DNA of 64,000 nucleotides from Siphonodentalium dalli (GCA_032622095.1 CP136063.1:36124106-36188105), one strand, 5' to 3'. Positions 1 through 11,290 are shown, counted from the stretch's first letter. Made by a program: numbers and translations. Notes: generated from the sequence alone by a model not told the origin.

Positions 1-425
1 CTCGTAGGGTATGTCGCTATGTTATAACGTCGAGATGTAGTGTCCACGAGCCCATGGGGCCGCCCGGGCGGTACCGGGCGGTCCCAAGGTTCTTTTTGTT
101 TATACACTATTTTACCCGAGTTTGAGGGGTTAATAACATCGGCCGTGTACGCGTCAACGAGTCAATATATGGAATTAACACTCAGGTGTATTGCACTACC
201 GAGAATCACCAAAATAATCTGTCTGAAAACACACGAAGACATCGGTAATCACACAGGCTCTTTTAGCCAATATCGGCATGTGTGGGGTTAATATGACCGG
301 CCGGAGACGAGCGAGCGAGTAAAGTTTTCTATGTTGCCCTCAGGTGGCATGTCGCTACGTTATAACGTCGATATATTGTGTCCACGGGCCACGTGGGGCC
401 ACCCGGGCGGTCCCGGGCGGTAATT
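1..425. repeat. Direct repeat pair at window edge
   Basis: About 85 bases at 1-88 recur at 339-425 in the same orientation. Both copies hold ATGTCGCTA, GTTATAACGTCGA, GTGTCCACG and a GC-rich end with CCCGGGCGGTCC-type blocks. The ~250 bases between them are unique within the window. This is either a tandem unit of about 340 bp cut by the window start or the two ends of an element. No gene is supported here. Confidence 0.6.
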
Positions 426-838
426 AGTCACACCGATTTACAACAGCCAACATAGTCTTTATTACATTATTAAAATAGATATGTGTTCTTGGATTTTTAT
501 AGAAATAACGAATTTTAATTATTCGGCGTAGCTAAATACTCTTAAATTGGCAACAGTTTCGCAAACTTTTGTGCCAGCTTATATGCTATTTATAACTCTC
601 ATAAGTATGTCTTTATTTATGTGAATAACATGGCGACACACTCGCTCCTTCGTAACAATAAACAATTCAATGATCATTTAACTCCTTGTCATGTTCCATT
701 GCGATTCTGAATGTTATTTCGTCACGGAAACAAACATGGTACATGTTTAGTACGACAAAGTTTAAATCATGTTTCTTAGTGAAACTCACACAATGGTGAT
801 ATCCATATTCAACAATTATTGTCTATACATATAAACAA
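426..838. other. AT-rich non-coding stretch
   Basis: I see no open frame, structured repeat or RNA signature here. Confidence 0.4.
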
Positions 839-1280
839 GTAATAATAATAATAATAATAATCATACATTTAATTACACGCATTAGACATGGAATTAGTTT
901 CAATGCGTTGGACAATTATTACCCCGATGAGCCTAAACATTCAGTAATCCATCTACTGCTCCCCGGGGACAGGGGGAGGTACAGTCACAATGTGACTAGC
1001 ATACTGACAAGATCTTTCACTGCTCATAATCGGGTACCCGTGTTAACGCTTGGGTGGAGCGAAACAGACACAGTACGAGTGACCTTGCTCAGGGGTCACA
1101 ACTTGGCGCGAAATTCGAACAGCGTGCGATCTCACAATTGCCCGCTAATCGATTTTTGGACAAGCCACTGTTGTGTGGAACTCACTTTGGCCAGCTGGAG
1201 GCGCGAACGCATGCCGATGTGTTGACAGCAACACAAGTCCGACGCGCTAACCACCGGACCACGGAGCTCCACATTTTTCT
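839..1280 (-). mobile_element. tRNA-derived SINE
   Basis: Read on the minus strand, the element starts near 1272 with a tRNA-like head. A box A-like stretch (GGTGGTTAGCGCGTCGGAC, complement of about 1236-1257) is followed by a box B-like GCGTTCGCGCC (complement of 1200-1210). These are the internal RNA polymerase III promoter elements expected of tRNA-derived SINEs. The body holds CCTGAGCAAGGTCACT, CGCTCCACCCAAGCG and GGGTACCCG, which resemble the conserved body of SINEs common in invertebrates. It ends near an (ATT)n run at about 840-862, a typical SINE tail. The open frames at 908-1225 and 1054-1347 are the opposite strand of this element and are not genes. Exact ends and target duplications were not resolved. 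Confidence 0.7.
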
Positions 1281-1995
1281 CCCAGTCCCCTGGAATTATT
1301 TCACCCAAATTTGGTGTGGTGACGGGGTAATCTGGCGGATGGTATAAAGGCGTTAGTGTGTTTCAAGATGTTGATTTAATACAAAATCATCATAACTTAG
1401 AAAACACAATAAATAAATAGTTAAATTGTTAAATTGAAATTCAATCCATATAAAATAAAATATTAGTTTTTGTTTTTTTAAATTTAAAAATGTTTAAACG
1501 ATAAAGGGGCCGCCAGTGAAGCTGACTAAGATGAGAATGTGAGCTAAGCGTATACATGGATGCATGCCCTTATATGACGCACAAGTGGGCCACATACCCC
1601 TTTGTGCAGAGGCCGCATACCCCACCAACGCCGAATAAAGGCTTCAATAAGGAACCTGTTTCTGCTTGTAGTTAAATATAGCTATATAAAGGTTACATCC
1701 AGGATGTGCCAGGTATGGTGACCTGCTGTCGCATTAGTAATGCACTGGCAGTGATAGAACAAGTTTTTGCTGGTGCCGAGGTCATGACAACCTGCCACTA
1801 ACATAAATGTCAGTATTTATCAAACTAGACCATGCTGTTTTCCATGTGAAGAAAATATATAGTTGTCGTTGTTCTGAACCGTTTATGGTATCAAAAATCA
1901 GTGCGTGCTATTTTTTTTAATAGTTTCGTGTTATGATAATGCTAAGTACCCGTTCTGAGATTCCGTTTCCGATGAACACAAATGCCACCATTTTT
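1281..1995. other. Non-coding, nothing recognised
   Basis: No plausible exon or repeat family recognised between the SINE and the hAT element. Confidence 0.35.
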
Positions 1996-2003
1996 GTACG
2001 GGG
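1996..2003. repeat. 8-bp target-site duplication, left copy
   Basis: GTACGGGG, identical to 2803-2810, brackets the hAT element exactly outside its CAG/CTG ends. Confidence 0.85.
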
Positions 2004-2802
2004 CAGGGGTGGCACCAGAAAATCCCCGACAGGGGAGCTGTGCTCCCCTACAGGGGGGCTATACTAAATTACACCATATTGCCTGTTGGTATGTGAAATG
2101 AGCGCACATAGTGTGTGTGGTGAACCAATGAACAAAATCATATTGAAATAATTATAGTCTCTTAGCTGGAGCCTGGAGAATTCTAATAGATCTGCAGTTG
2201 CTTATGATTGATGAACATTATCACATATGTAAATAATAACACATATATTATGGTGGTGTCAATTAAACTTGAATTAAGGCTTCGCCACACAAATATTTGA
2301 CCTGAGACAAGTCAGTGATATGATAATTATATTTCTTTTAAATTATTGCCAATATTGGCACATGTGATACATCAAACTGTTTCACTGTCAGGGATATAGC
2401 TAACATGTGGCCATATTGTAGGTACTCAATGGTTATATAGACCAATGTGGCCATTGTGACGAATGCCAGAGTAGCCAGTAATGATAAAGCACACATGTTT
2501 CAATAGATTTTCATTACCACTAAAACGTAAAACGCTGATGGTGTAACAATACAGGGGAATACACCCCCCCCCCGATTTAATGGGAACATGTGCCATGAAT
2601 ATTTTGTGTGGGATATATTCCGCTGTATGTTCTCTCTCTGACACTTTCCCACAGTGACAGTCTGTACATGATTACTTCATCTTATACACACAACCGACTT
2701 ACATATAGAAAATCCCCGACAAGTCCTCCCCGACGAGGGGGCTAGAGCTCCCCGACAAGGGGTTGTATCCCCCCCCCGTGCCCTCCACTGGCCCCACCCC
2801 TG
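2004..2802. mobile_element. Non-autonomous hAT-type DNA transposon
   Basis: The termini are CAGGGGTGGCACCAG at the left and the complement of CAGGGGTGGGGCCAGTG at the right, a hAT-type inverted repeat beginning CAGGGGTGG. The flanks are a perfect 8-bp target-site duplication, GTACGGGG at 1996-2003 and 2803-2810; 8-bp duplications are diagnostic for the hAT superfamily. Just inside each end lie GC-rich blocks with repeated CCCCGACA motifs (about 2020-2058 and 2708-2775). The 799-bp interior has no transposase frame; the 72-residue minus-strand frame at 2426-2644 shows no hAT features. It would therefore have depended on a transposase supplied elsewhere. Confidence 0.85.
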
Positions 2803-2839
2803 GTACGGGGTCAGTACATTTTGTTCACAGTAGTATTTG

Positions 2840-2975
2840 TATGACCGCAATGCGTCTTTATGTGACATATAATGCTCGTTGGAAGGTAGTTCATGTCTAT
2901 ACCGACCTATTTCGATACCTAAAATAATTCAAAAGCGAATATTATCAAGTTTATTTTGGAGCGCAAACCGGCATG
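2840..2975 (+). repeat. Dispersed repeat, copy 1 of 4
   Basis: Shares an ordered set of blocks with copies at 6355-6490 (inverted), 23340-23465 and 23945-24090: a TGACATATAATGCTCG-like block, AGGTAGTTCA, TATTTCGATACC, then GCGAATATTAT and TTTATTTTGGAGCGCAA. I cannot assign it to a named family. Confidence 0.55.
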
Positions 2976-3204
2976 AGGAATTAATTGCTTAACTCCATAA
3001 TAATACAAACCTGATACCCCTTGATTGGCCCTATCTGTTTCGGCATTCCGTCCTTACTGAAGATATGCACCTATAATATATATATAAACAGTGCATGCAA
3101 AATGAATAACGAGGCTTGAATAATGCCATTACACGGTAAATTATTAAATTAAAATAGTGGAATTTCCTACCGCGCCGCAGCTTGAACCAAACATAATTTT
3201 CAAG

Positions 3205-3265
3205 TTCGCAAAATTAAATTAGCACTGGAGCCCACCCCCCCCAACCCCCAACCCCCCCGCCGTGT
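3205..3265. repeat. C-rich low-complexity tract
   Basis: Runs of 6-9 cytosines separated by AA; read on the other strand this is a possible G-quadruplex former. Confidence 0.5.
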
Positions 3266-3489
3266 TGGAATTTCTTGCTGCATTTTGAGATTCCCAACGT
3301 TTTGCCCCGCTAAAGCATTGCCATTTCAATCCAAAATTAGGAAGATATTAAACTGTTAGTCCAACATCAATACATTTAACACTAAGTACTGGTTCGAATA
3401 TATAACTGTCGGAATAAATTTAGCAGATGTTTTAACTGAAATTTGCAACTACCTGTACAAATAGTTTGTATTATTATGTAACTTAAAGA

Positions 3490-3925
3490 CCGTGATTGTG
3501 TAAACATACATGTAGGCTGTAATTTGATACACACGGTTGTAATGCTGTGCACATATAGTCTGTAATTTTGTAAATATAGAATGTAATGATGTGTAAATAT
3601 AGGCTGTAATGTTGTGTACATATAGGCTGTAATGTTGTGCAAATATAGGCGGTAATGTTTGTAAATAGAGGCTGTAGCGGTGTGTACATGTTACTGTTGT
3701 GTAAATATAGGTTGTCATGTTGTAATATAGTATGTAATGTTATAATGTTGGCTGTACTTTTGTGTACACATATGGTGTAATGGTGTGCACATAAGGCTGT
3801 ACTATTTTGTAAATATAGGTTGTAATGTTGTGTACATATAGATTGTGTTGCTATAATGCAGGATGTAATGTTTTAACTAATATAGGATGTAATGGTGTGT
3901 AAATGTAATCCGTAATGTTGTGTCA
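3490..3925. repeat. Minisatellite, ~28-30 bp unit
   Basis: Around 14 diverged units of the type TGTAATGTTGTGTACATATA followed by GGC. Units drift in length and sequence (AAATATAGG versus ACATATAGG). The three overlapping minus-strand frames between 3382 and 3718, with periodic Tyr/Thr-rich translations, are by-products of the repeat and not proteins. Confidence 0.85.
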
Positions 3926-4927
3926 GCCATGACACTTCCATCTGTTGAATCATTTGGGCTAACGTTGGTGGTGAGACACCCGCTAGGCCGCAACCCACTA
4001 TCGTCACGTCCCTTGGTTCATTCGATAACAGTGTAATGTGGCATCGTGCTGAGGATATGTACTGGGAATCGTGTTTATTACGCGCGCCGCGTGTATACTG
4101 TCCTAGAGATTATATATAGCTATGGTTCGCTTGGCGTTTTTTGGGAGGATTAAAAGTCGGACTGCGCGAACCGGAGACCGAGTCCGGTAAAGGTGTAGTT
4201 GGGAATTTCAATTTCGTTTATTGTCCTTTACATTATTATGTCAATGATTTTGGTTTGTGACAAGCTATGTCAATTACAAATAAAAGAAATGAAAAAGATA
4301 AATTGTAAGTCTAATATTTCAACTTTTATAGACATTTTTCGTTCTGCAGCCCACTGGGGGTTGTGGTCGGAGACCGCCGAGTCCGCCGCCGGTTCGTTGA
4401 TTAGGTGCTGGTTGTTATTGTTATTTTAACGGAATTCTGAGTTGGTCATTCGCGAAACCAATAAGTTTTATATTCTACAATTACACACATGGGTATATAA
4501 TATATGATATTGAGCGCGTTACCATTTCTGACATTGGTTTTCTTGTGTGGTTTATGTGCAACAGTGTGATACTGAACTATGGACATCCGGTGCAACTGTT
4601 TAGTACTGAACCGTGGATAAGTAACAACACGTGGATCTGTAACAACACTGGGTTCAGATGCGTTATGTATCATGATGGTCTGTAGACATTCTGAATAGCC
4701 CAATCGTCTAGCATTCGCGCCGTCATAACGTGCATGTCCTGTAGATTCTAAATACTTGATTTTAAATGACGCCCAGGACAGTTTTGTTCACGTGTGGCGT
4801 ATTGTTGCTAAACCATTTATAAGCTAAATACTCATTTATCATGTTTAGATAATAAATTCACCAAACGACCTTTGTTGAACTTATTACTTTAGCATCTCCA
4901 TGAAATAATATGAATCTTTCAGCACTT
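3926..4927. other. Probable intron sequence, no exon seen
   Basis: No convincing exon. A short GC-rich piece at about 4157-4190 can fold (CGGACT...AGTCCG), and a related CGGAGACCG motif recurs near 4371. Function unknown. Confidence 0.3.
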
Positions 4928-4957
4928 TTAACCCTTTACCCAACAGAAGGGCCCTGT

Positions 4958-5026
4958 GCCAATGCATTCTCTTATATATGCGAGTCGACCATAGGTCGCC
5001 TCGCATATATAAGAGAATGCATTGGC
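4958..5026. repeat. 69-bp palindrome A
   Basis: Arms of 33 bp (starting GCCAATGCATTCTCTTATAT) around a 3-base centre ATA, with one mismatch near the centre. It could extrude as a cruciform or form an RNA hairpin if transcribed with the host intron. Confidence 0.9.
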
Positions 5027-5106
5027 TTAACACATTAAAAATTAAAAAATTGTTAAAGAATGTAAGAAAAAATGGTAAAAAGTGTTGAAAAAAGATTATT
5101 TTTTAG

Positions 5107-5175
5107 GCCAATGCATTCTCTTATATATGCGAGGCGACCTATGGTCGACTCGCATATATAAGAGAATGCATTAGC
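5107..5175. repeat. 69-bp palindrome B
   Basis: Same palindrome as 4958-5026 in inverted orientation, with a G to A change near its right end (GCATTAGC instead of GCATTGGC). Confidence 0.9.
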
Positions 5176-5438
5176 ACAGGGTATAACTGTAACTATCACA
5201 ATGTGGTCAAGGAGCCGGTTCCAATGATATCCATATTTGTATGGTTCTATTGAGACAGACCGAAGATATTTTAGGCTGTTGAAGCTTTATTTGGCCGGTT
5301 TTGGCCGGTTTGTTGGGTAAAGGGTTAATATCTTTTCATTTGTTTGTCATCTGCTTTTATTACCCCTCCAAATGAATAATATACCACTTGATGTATACTG
5401 CTATAACTGAATATTATAGAAATGGTTGATGTACTTAC

Positions 5439-5524
5439 CTTACCCACATCATCCTCCCGAGGCGCACTTAACACGAGATATGTCTTCCCGTTACCGAAAA
5501 AGTCTCCATAGTCTACGGCATACC
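5439..5524 (-). CDS. Integrin alpha-like FG-GAP exon
   Basis: Minus-strand exon of 86 bp. The acceptor reads CTTCATCTTCAG directly before 5524 and the donor GTAAGTAC begins at 5438. The intron before it is phase 1, the one after it phase 0. The translation holds GYAVDYGDFFGNG and then LVLSAPREDDVGK. This fits an FG-GAP blade: F/GY-A-V, a D-x-x-G-N-G loop like the integrin calcium-binding loop, a hydrophobic strand, A-P-R, then G-K before the usual V-Y. Seven such blades make the ligand-binding propeller of integrin alpha chains, extracellular receptors that pair with a beta chain. An upstream in-frame ATG lies inside the acceptor region and is not a plausible start. The rest of the gene is uncertain: two candidate upstream exons are listed separately and the downstream exons probably lie before the window. 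Other FG-GAP proteins are possible. Confidence 0.72.
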
Positions 5525-7100
5525 CTGAAGATGAAGGCATGGTTGTGCTATATAGTTTTCAGAAACATAACGGCATCATTGCGGAAGTAGGTGTCCTAAC
5601 ATGTAGACAAGGAAGTTCGCACTGATAACTATGGAACATAGTGGACACATACACACCCCTGGTCCAGTGGTCCAGCTATATTACTATGCTATGATGTTGA
5701 TGGTCCTGCTCAATTGCTATGATGCGGGTAGGGCAAACTGATGCCGTTACGAAAAAGTACCCTTATCTTTTCTAAAGTTTTTATTTTCGCGGTGTTTGGC
5801 GAATCCGAGCGATTTGAGAATAAACCAGTGAGTCTATATGAAACATGCAATAATACATATATATTTAAAAATATAATAATTCCTGTGCTGGTGATTCAAA
5901 AACGACGTGAATTACAGTCGATTTTCAACAACTAATACAACCAGTTTAAAAATATTTCCCAATAGATATGTTTTTGAATCTTTGATACGGATAATGGCTT
6001 GTATTGTAAATGTTCAGATTATCGGAACACCGTGAAAAGACAGATTATAAAATATAACAGTACTGTTTGTTAACATCTCTCATTTGCGCTAACAGCATCA
6101 TAGCAATTCAGCAGGATCCAACCGCATCATAACACATTAGCAGGACCAATTGACCAGGAGTGGTATACCCATATGTATTCTCAAATAGTATTCAATAAAC
6201 TGCGATGCACAATTATTGTATATGGGCATTACACTATAGTCCCTAAATTTGCATAATTTGTGAATAGTACACTTTACTGAATTTCGCATCTGAAATAGAT
6301 GTATCCTTTGATAACTTTGTCCACTACACAAAGAGTCAACCGCACACAAATCAGGTTGCGCTCCAAAATACACCTAATAATATTCGCTTTTGAATTATTC
6401 CCGGTATCGAAATAAGTCGATTACTTGAACAACCTTTATATGAACATTACACGAGTGTCACAGAGAGACGCATTGAAGTAAAAGAACGTGCATATTCGTA
6501 CCAAAAACATTCGAATCTCGAGCAAATATTGCGATTTTAATCTGTATTCAATGATTAAGAAGCCACAAGGAATCACCCTTGTGGCAATTTATACAAGCCC
6601 AACGTCTTCATTTAAGCGGCAAGTCGCGTGGGCTCCAATAAGCGTAGAATAACGGAGTGACTTCCGAGAGCTACAACATCACTGACAACTAAGGTCACTC
6701 ATGCCAAATAGAGTTATCCGCTCCGAGCATGCGCAGAAAATATTGTCATTTCCGTCCATTCCATACTTTTGTCCACAGAGCGAGGACGTAAAATTTTCTA
6801 TCTGCTTCCATCGCTGCTCGCCACTATCTCCAATCATCTACAGTTTAAGGTCATGTATTGCCACCTTGTTTTTCTCCTTGCCCGCTGTCTCACATTACCG
6901 CCTTCTAATCCGTCGTCTCCAATATTTATCCCGTGGTTACGGTCTGGTTCCCGCCGGTCTTGTTTTGAGTGTCCACCTGTCCCACGGCATTGTCCTAATT
7001 GCTGTTCGGCGTTCTCTTTGTGTGTGTGATCACCTCGCTCCTCGTACGCTGCGTTTTTCCCGATCAGGTAACAGCCACGGCCTTTCATGTTACGCCTTTT
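5525..7100. other. Intronic or intergenic sequence, no exon recognised
   Basis: Apart from the dispersed repeat at 6355-6490 and a short hairpin at 6562-6587 (GCCACAAGG ... CCTTGTGGC), nothing identifiable is present. Confidence 0.35.
6355..6490 (-). repeat. Dispersed repeat, copy 2 of 4 (inverted)
   Basis: Reverse complement of the block series described at 2840-2975. The minus-strand frame at 6137-6373 begins in it with V-Y-F-G-A-Q. The match to other copies shows that this is repeat sequence rather than a unique exon. Confidence 0.55.
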
Positions 7101-7124
7101 TGGCAATAGGTCGTTTTATGTTGT

Positions 7125-7262
7125 CGGTCTGTCCGTCCGTCCCAGTTTGGATTAATTTATCTGCACCTCGACTTAGTATTTGTCCCCCACTCTGGGCCGG
7201 GTCTTTCGTCCGTCCGTCTGTCTATCCGTCCGTCTGTCTGTCCGTCCATCCGTCCGTTACCA
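7125..7262. repeat. CCGT-type simple repeat
   Basis: Diverged tetranucleotide array built of CCGT/CTGT (for example GTCCGTCCGTCTGTC). The overlapping Ser/Val/Pro-rich frames at 6701-7333 and 7180-7377 come from this composition. Confidence 0.8.
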
Positions 7263-7539
7263 TTTGGGTTCCGTCCGATTACTTCGGTTTGGATTATTTG
7301 CTCTGCTCCAAAGTTGGTGTGCGTCTTTCTTAGCTAAGGATACAGGCCACGTTCGACTGTGGGTTCCGTCCAATTAATTTTCCCAGCGTTCCGCCCCCCC
7401 CTTTTCGAATTAGAATTTGACCGCCTGTTACTCAATTTGGTTTCCGACCGATAACTCCAGTTTGGATTATTTTACCTGCGCCTAGGTTGGTCTGTGTGTT
7501 TCCCAGCTACCGATACCGGCCAAGTCCGCATAATATCGA

Positions 7540-9335
7540 CATCTAACTTCAGCCGCACCATACCTTGTGAACTCATTTACTATTGATCCCTTGATTGACT
7601 TTTATCCATACTGGTTATATATATATTTCCCATCCATGTTAGTCATTCCGACATGATGCGCTTGATATTCCCTAATATTATCACCACCTGAGATATTTCT
7701 AATATTTTTTATTTCTCATTGACGGGTGATTACAATATTTAATTTCTATCACCCTAGCAATTATCACCTGGTTATATATTCTTTGTGATATGACTTTTCT
7801 CATTGACGAGTGATTGCTTGATTGAACTCTAATAGTCATTACCCGCTTATATACCCCTATATGGTATTTCTCATTGCCCTGTGATTACTTTATTTTCTCC
7901 AATATATACCTCTCACTTGCGCTACATGTTACTTTAAATACCTGATAATTTAATGTTCACTGATTTAACTTAATTTGTTATACGGTATACCAGTTATAAT
8001 CTCACTTTCGCACCTGGTCAAGTTACGCCCGTGCCCCTGACTGTTTTCCCTTTATTATGGCTCTACATCCATGCGTGTCGTCACCCGTGCTTACGGTGCT
8101 CATGTCCATATTTTCCTCCGGCTTAACGCACGCCTTCTTCAGAATCTATTACGATGGATGTATTCGCATTATAACTACATCTTACTTAAGCCACACCGTA
8201 TCTTGGTAACTCATTTTCTATTGATCCCTTTGTTGACTTTTCTCTATACTGGTATATATAATTCCCATCCATGTTAGTATTTCAAACATGATGCGATTGC
8301 ATCCCCTTATAATTTTATCACCGACACTTTCTGTTTAATGATTCGTTCGTCCTCACCGACGACTGATTACTTGATTTACCAGTAACCATTTATGGATATC
8401 CTTATAACTTGACTTTGCCAAGATCCTTACCTGCATATTTGATATAACTCATCGATACCATGTTTATGTTGGTAGTTAGCTGAGGTGCCTACATTTAACT
8501 CCTGCATCGCTTTCCTTTCAAATCAACCCACCAATGATTACTTGGTTAATATTTTCATGCTGTTCATATACATTTCCCATCCTTATTAGTAATACATACA
8601 TGATTTATTTTCGGACCCCTAATACAACATTCCTATGATATCCTTAATAATTCGACGTTTCTCTTTGTCGCGTGTTTACACTATTAATGGTTTATCTATC
8701 GGTACCCATATTTACATTCTTTCGCCATCCCCATTACTTCGCGCATGGTGTGACTGGTCTATCCCATGTTGTTTGCTGGCAGTAGCTGAGCTGCCTACAT
8801 TAAACTTTTTGTCACTTTCACGTATGAAGTAATTGACGAGTGATCACTTGATTTAAGTTTTAGAGTTACTGATTACTTGCGTATTCTATCCCTTCTCTTT
8901 ATTTAAACTTAAGGGACTTTCAATACCCCTAATGCAAATTTCACCTAGTAATATACTATAATTACTTGTTATCTCTCATCGACGAGTGATTACATTATTT
9001 AATCTCAATAGACCCTAATGCGTTCATCACCTGTTATTATATCTTAGTTGATATGGTTTCTCTCATTACGAGTGATTACTCGATTTAACCCTATTACAAC
9101 CATCACATATAAATATATCCTAATAACTTGGTATTTCTCTTTGACGAGTGATATCATTTAATTTTAATTGTCCCTAACACAATCGTCACCTATAAATATA
9201 TACTATATGATATAGTTTTCTCTTCACCGAGTGACTGAATCATTTCACCCTGATACAGATATCGCCCATAGGTATATTCCAATATGGTATTTCTCACTGA
9301 CGGGTGATTACTTTATTTCCTCCGACTTACACCTT
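7540..9335. repeat. Highly diverged tandem repeat array
   Basis: A recurring core TTCTCATTGACGAGTGATTA, followed by a TTTAACCCTAATA-like and a CATCACCTATAAATATA-like block, appears around 7714, 7797, 7867, 8348, 8825, 8975, 9060, 9140, 9215 and 9294. The unit is roughly 75-85 bp. A longer block (ACTCATTTACTATTGATCCC ... TTCCCATCCATGTTAGT) is duplicated at 7560-7680 and 8190-8310, which indicates higher-order duplication. Related GACGAGTAGTC cores occur at about 10018, 10145 and 10470. No coding signal. Confidence 0.7.
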
Positions 9336-9619
9336 GTGCTTTAGCTATATGTTTATATGTATACCTGTCCGCTCAAGGTATTATCTTATTTGCGTTCGGC
9401 ACCATTCGAAATGGCTAAAGGGCGTGTTTTGCCACACACTCGCGTTGCTCTTGTTTTGTTTTGTTTTTTGTTGGTCTTTTTCCAATGAACGGTCGCCGCT
9501 TGACCGGTTTGTCTTGCACACTCGTCCGCCGTGTATTGCTTCTCCCCTTTCCATCAACGCCCATTTTTTCGCGGGCGTCACACCCCCTCGGTTCCTAGAC
9601 GCCCCCCCCCTTCTGGTTG

Positions 9620-9800
9620 CCTGCATTCCGTTCTCGGTCTGCCGCCCGTCCTCCCGTCCGTCCATCCGTCCGTCCGTCCATCAGCAATTGTTTGTTTTTC
9701 AATTTCCTTTGACTGTCCCCCGCCGCTTTGACAACTTACGGGGTTTGTCCGCATGGGTTCCGGCTGTCCGCCCGTCCGTCTGTCCGTTCGTCCGTCCCGT
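9620..9800. repeat. CCGT-type simple repeat, second block
   Basis: CCGTCCATCCGTCCGTCCGT-type array like that at 7125-7262. Overlapping frames at 9304-9888 and 9578-9901 are compositional. Confidence 0.8.
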
Positions 9801-10649
9801 ACTTGTCGGTATCGCACCTTGCCCCCTTTTCGTCGGCGGGGTTCGCCGATGTTTTTTGTTGGTGAAATTTGGAGGTAACCGGCTTTGATATTAGTCTTCA
9901 AGATAAACTAATAGTGTGGGGGCGTTTACATAGGTTATTAGCTGACTAATTATGTGCGTTTATAAAGAGCGTTTACTTGATGATAGCAGGCACACAATCA
10001 TTCGCCAGTCCTACTCATTGACGAGTAGTCTAGGGATTCAGCTTAATTCTCAATACTTCAGTGGTGGCATGGGCTTATACTTAGTCCCAGTTAGGTCATA
10101 TTCGACTGTGCTCATATCTGCCTCATGGTCCCCGCTAATACTCATCGACGAGTAGTCCACTATTCGGATCGGTTCTTTGACATTGTCATGAGCGTTACCC
10201 CTTCCACTAGCATGACATTTTCTTCACTCAATGTGATTATGGCGATGGCACTTTGGCCCCAGTGATAGAAACTCCGCCACCCTGGAATTCATGGTACATT
10301 TCTGCACCGGGCTAATTAAATAATCCATTCATTTATTAATAAAGGGCGTCTCATTTCCTCGTTTCTTTGTTGATTACGACGGCGACAGCAACAACAACAT
10401 TTTATATATCTCTATGTGCTTGCATTCTTTGAACACTGTGCACACCCGGCGTTAGAACGAGTAAATACTCATCGCCGAGTTGTCCTTACACTGAGATAAT
10501 TAATTCTCTCCGACATAGCAAGCGTACATAGTTAGTTAGACCAATGTCTACCTCTTGACTTCTCTCGTAGCCATCACGCCCGCTGTGGACTATACTGGAA
10601 TACACCCAACAATTTCGATTCGAGAGCCCCCATGGTTATGTACACACCA

Positions 10650-11290
10650 TTACGCATACGACGCCCGTGCCACCACGGTATTCCTCTGTCGGTCCGCGGC
10701 CTGCCCATATACTTAACCGTCGTTTCCTCTGTGAATGTGGCAACTTGCTATCCGTTCACATTGCCAATTCAATCAACTGCCCCAATGGCACGGTATCGTA
10801 AATGCCTTTCATTATTCTTTGGCCGCCTCCTCCTTTCAATCCCGAATTCGTCTATTAAATCAATTACTTCCTTACCATATTCCTTTTTCAATTATCTTGC
10901 ATTTGACGGCTCCGCGCTACCTGATTGTGCAAATACGAGAAATGTCTTAGCTGTACAGTCATCCATACGCGAGACGATTCGGGATTCCTTTGCCTACCTC
11001 TTCCACATTACGATACGTACTAGCCATCAATGGTACCACACATACTCGGCTTTACGTATATACCTATATCTCTATACAACCTAGGACTAACTCGGGGGTG
11101 GGGTGTCCGGTGGTATGTATGTCTATTCCACTTGTTTTTGGTGGTCAGGTTGCTCTGCCATTACTTATTATTTATTTTCAGTGTCATAACATATGGGAGA
11201 GGGGGCACCGATAAGTGAGTCGGCACTTGGCCTCCAGTCCCTTTGTTTGTATCAACATTGTATGTGTTATATCTATCAGGTGCTTTATAT
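10650..11290 (+). pseudogene. LINE ORF2 C-terminus and 3' tail, decayed
   Basis: The segment aligns by eye with the copy at 30540-31040. The translation around 10825-10870 reads FQSRIRLLNQLLPY, matching IPRIRLLNKLLPY in the other copy. Both continue with a CTTAGCTGTACAGTCATCC-like block, AGGACTAACTCG, a TTTTCAGTGTCATAACA-like block and GATAAGTGAGTC. In the better-preserved copy a CSCGNGEENAIHYFFDC motif precedes this, the Cys/His-rich end seen in many CR1/Jockey-type LINE ORF2 proteins. This copy is more GC-rich and frameshifted. The frame at 10632-11084 is not functional. Confidence 0.6.

Larger units (their letters stand above)
4932..5324. mobile_element. piggyBac-type MITE with palindromic subterminal repeats
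   Basis: The element is bounded by TTAA at 4928-4931 and 5325-5328, with perfect 14-bp terminal inverted repeats CCCTTTACCCAACA and TGTTGGGTAAAGGG. TTAA target duplications and CCC-starting ends are the signature of the piggyBac superfamily. Inside each end lies a 69-bp near-perfect palindrome (4958-5026 and 5107-5175), and each palindrome is the reverse complement of the other apart from single-base differences. The centre is AT-rich. The right part carries a duplicated TTTGGCCGG motif at 5290-5308. There is no transposase frame, so it is non-autonomous. It sits about 110 bp past the donor site of the integrin-like exon, in its downstream intron. Confidence 0.9.

Noticed and set aside
4322-4430. 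A-H-W-G-L-W-S-E as a TSP1 exon on the plus strand
   Set aside because: After the first tryptophans there are no cysteines in TSP1 spacing, and the gene around it runs on the other strand.
6137-6373. Minus-strand 78-residue frame starting V-Y-F-G-A-Q as an integrin exon
   Set aside because: Its start belongs to a four-copy dispersed repeat, and it lies upstream of the FG-GAP exon it would have to follow.
6701-7333. 210-residue plus-strand frame
   Set aside because: Its Ser/Pro/Val-rich sequence comes from the CCGT repeat and pyrimidine bias, with no domain visible.
9304-9901. 194- and 107-residue frames on opposite strands
   Set aside because: Same reason: simple CCGT repeat and skewed composition.
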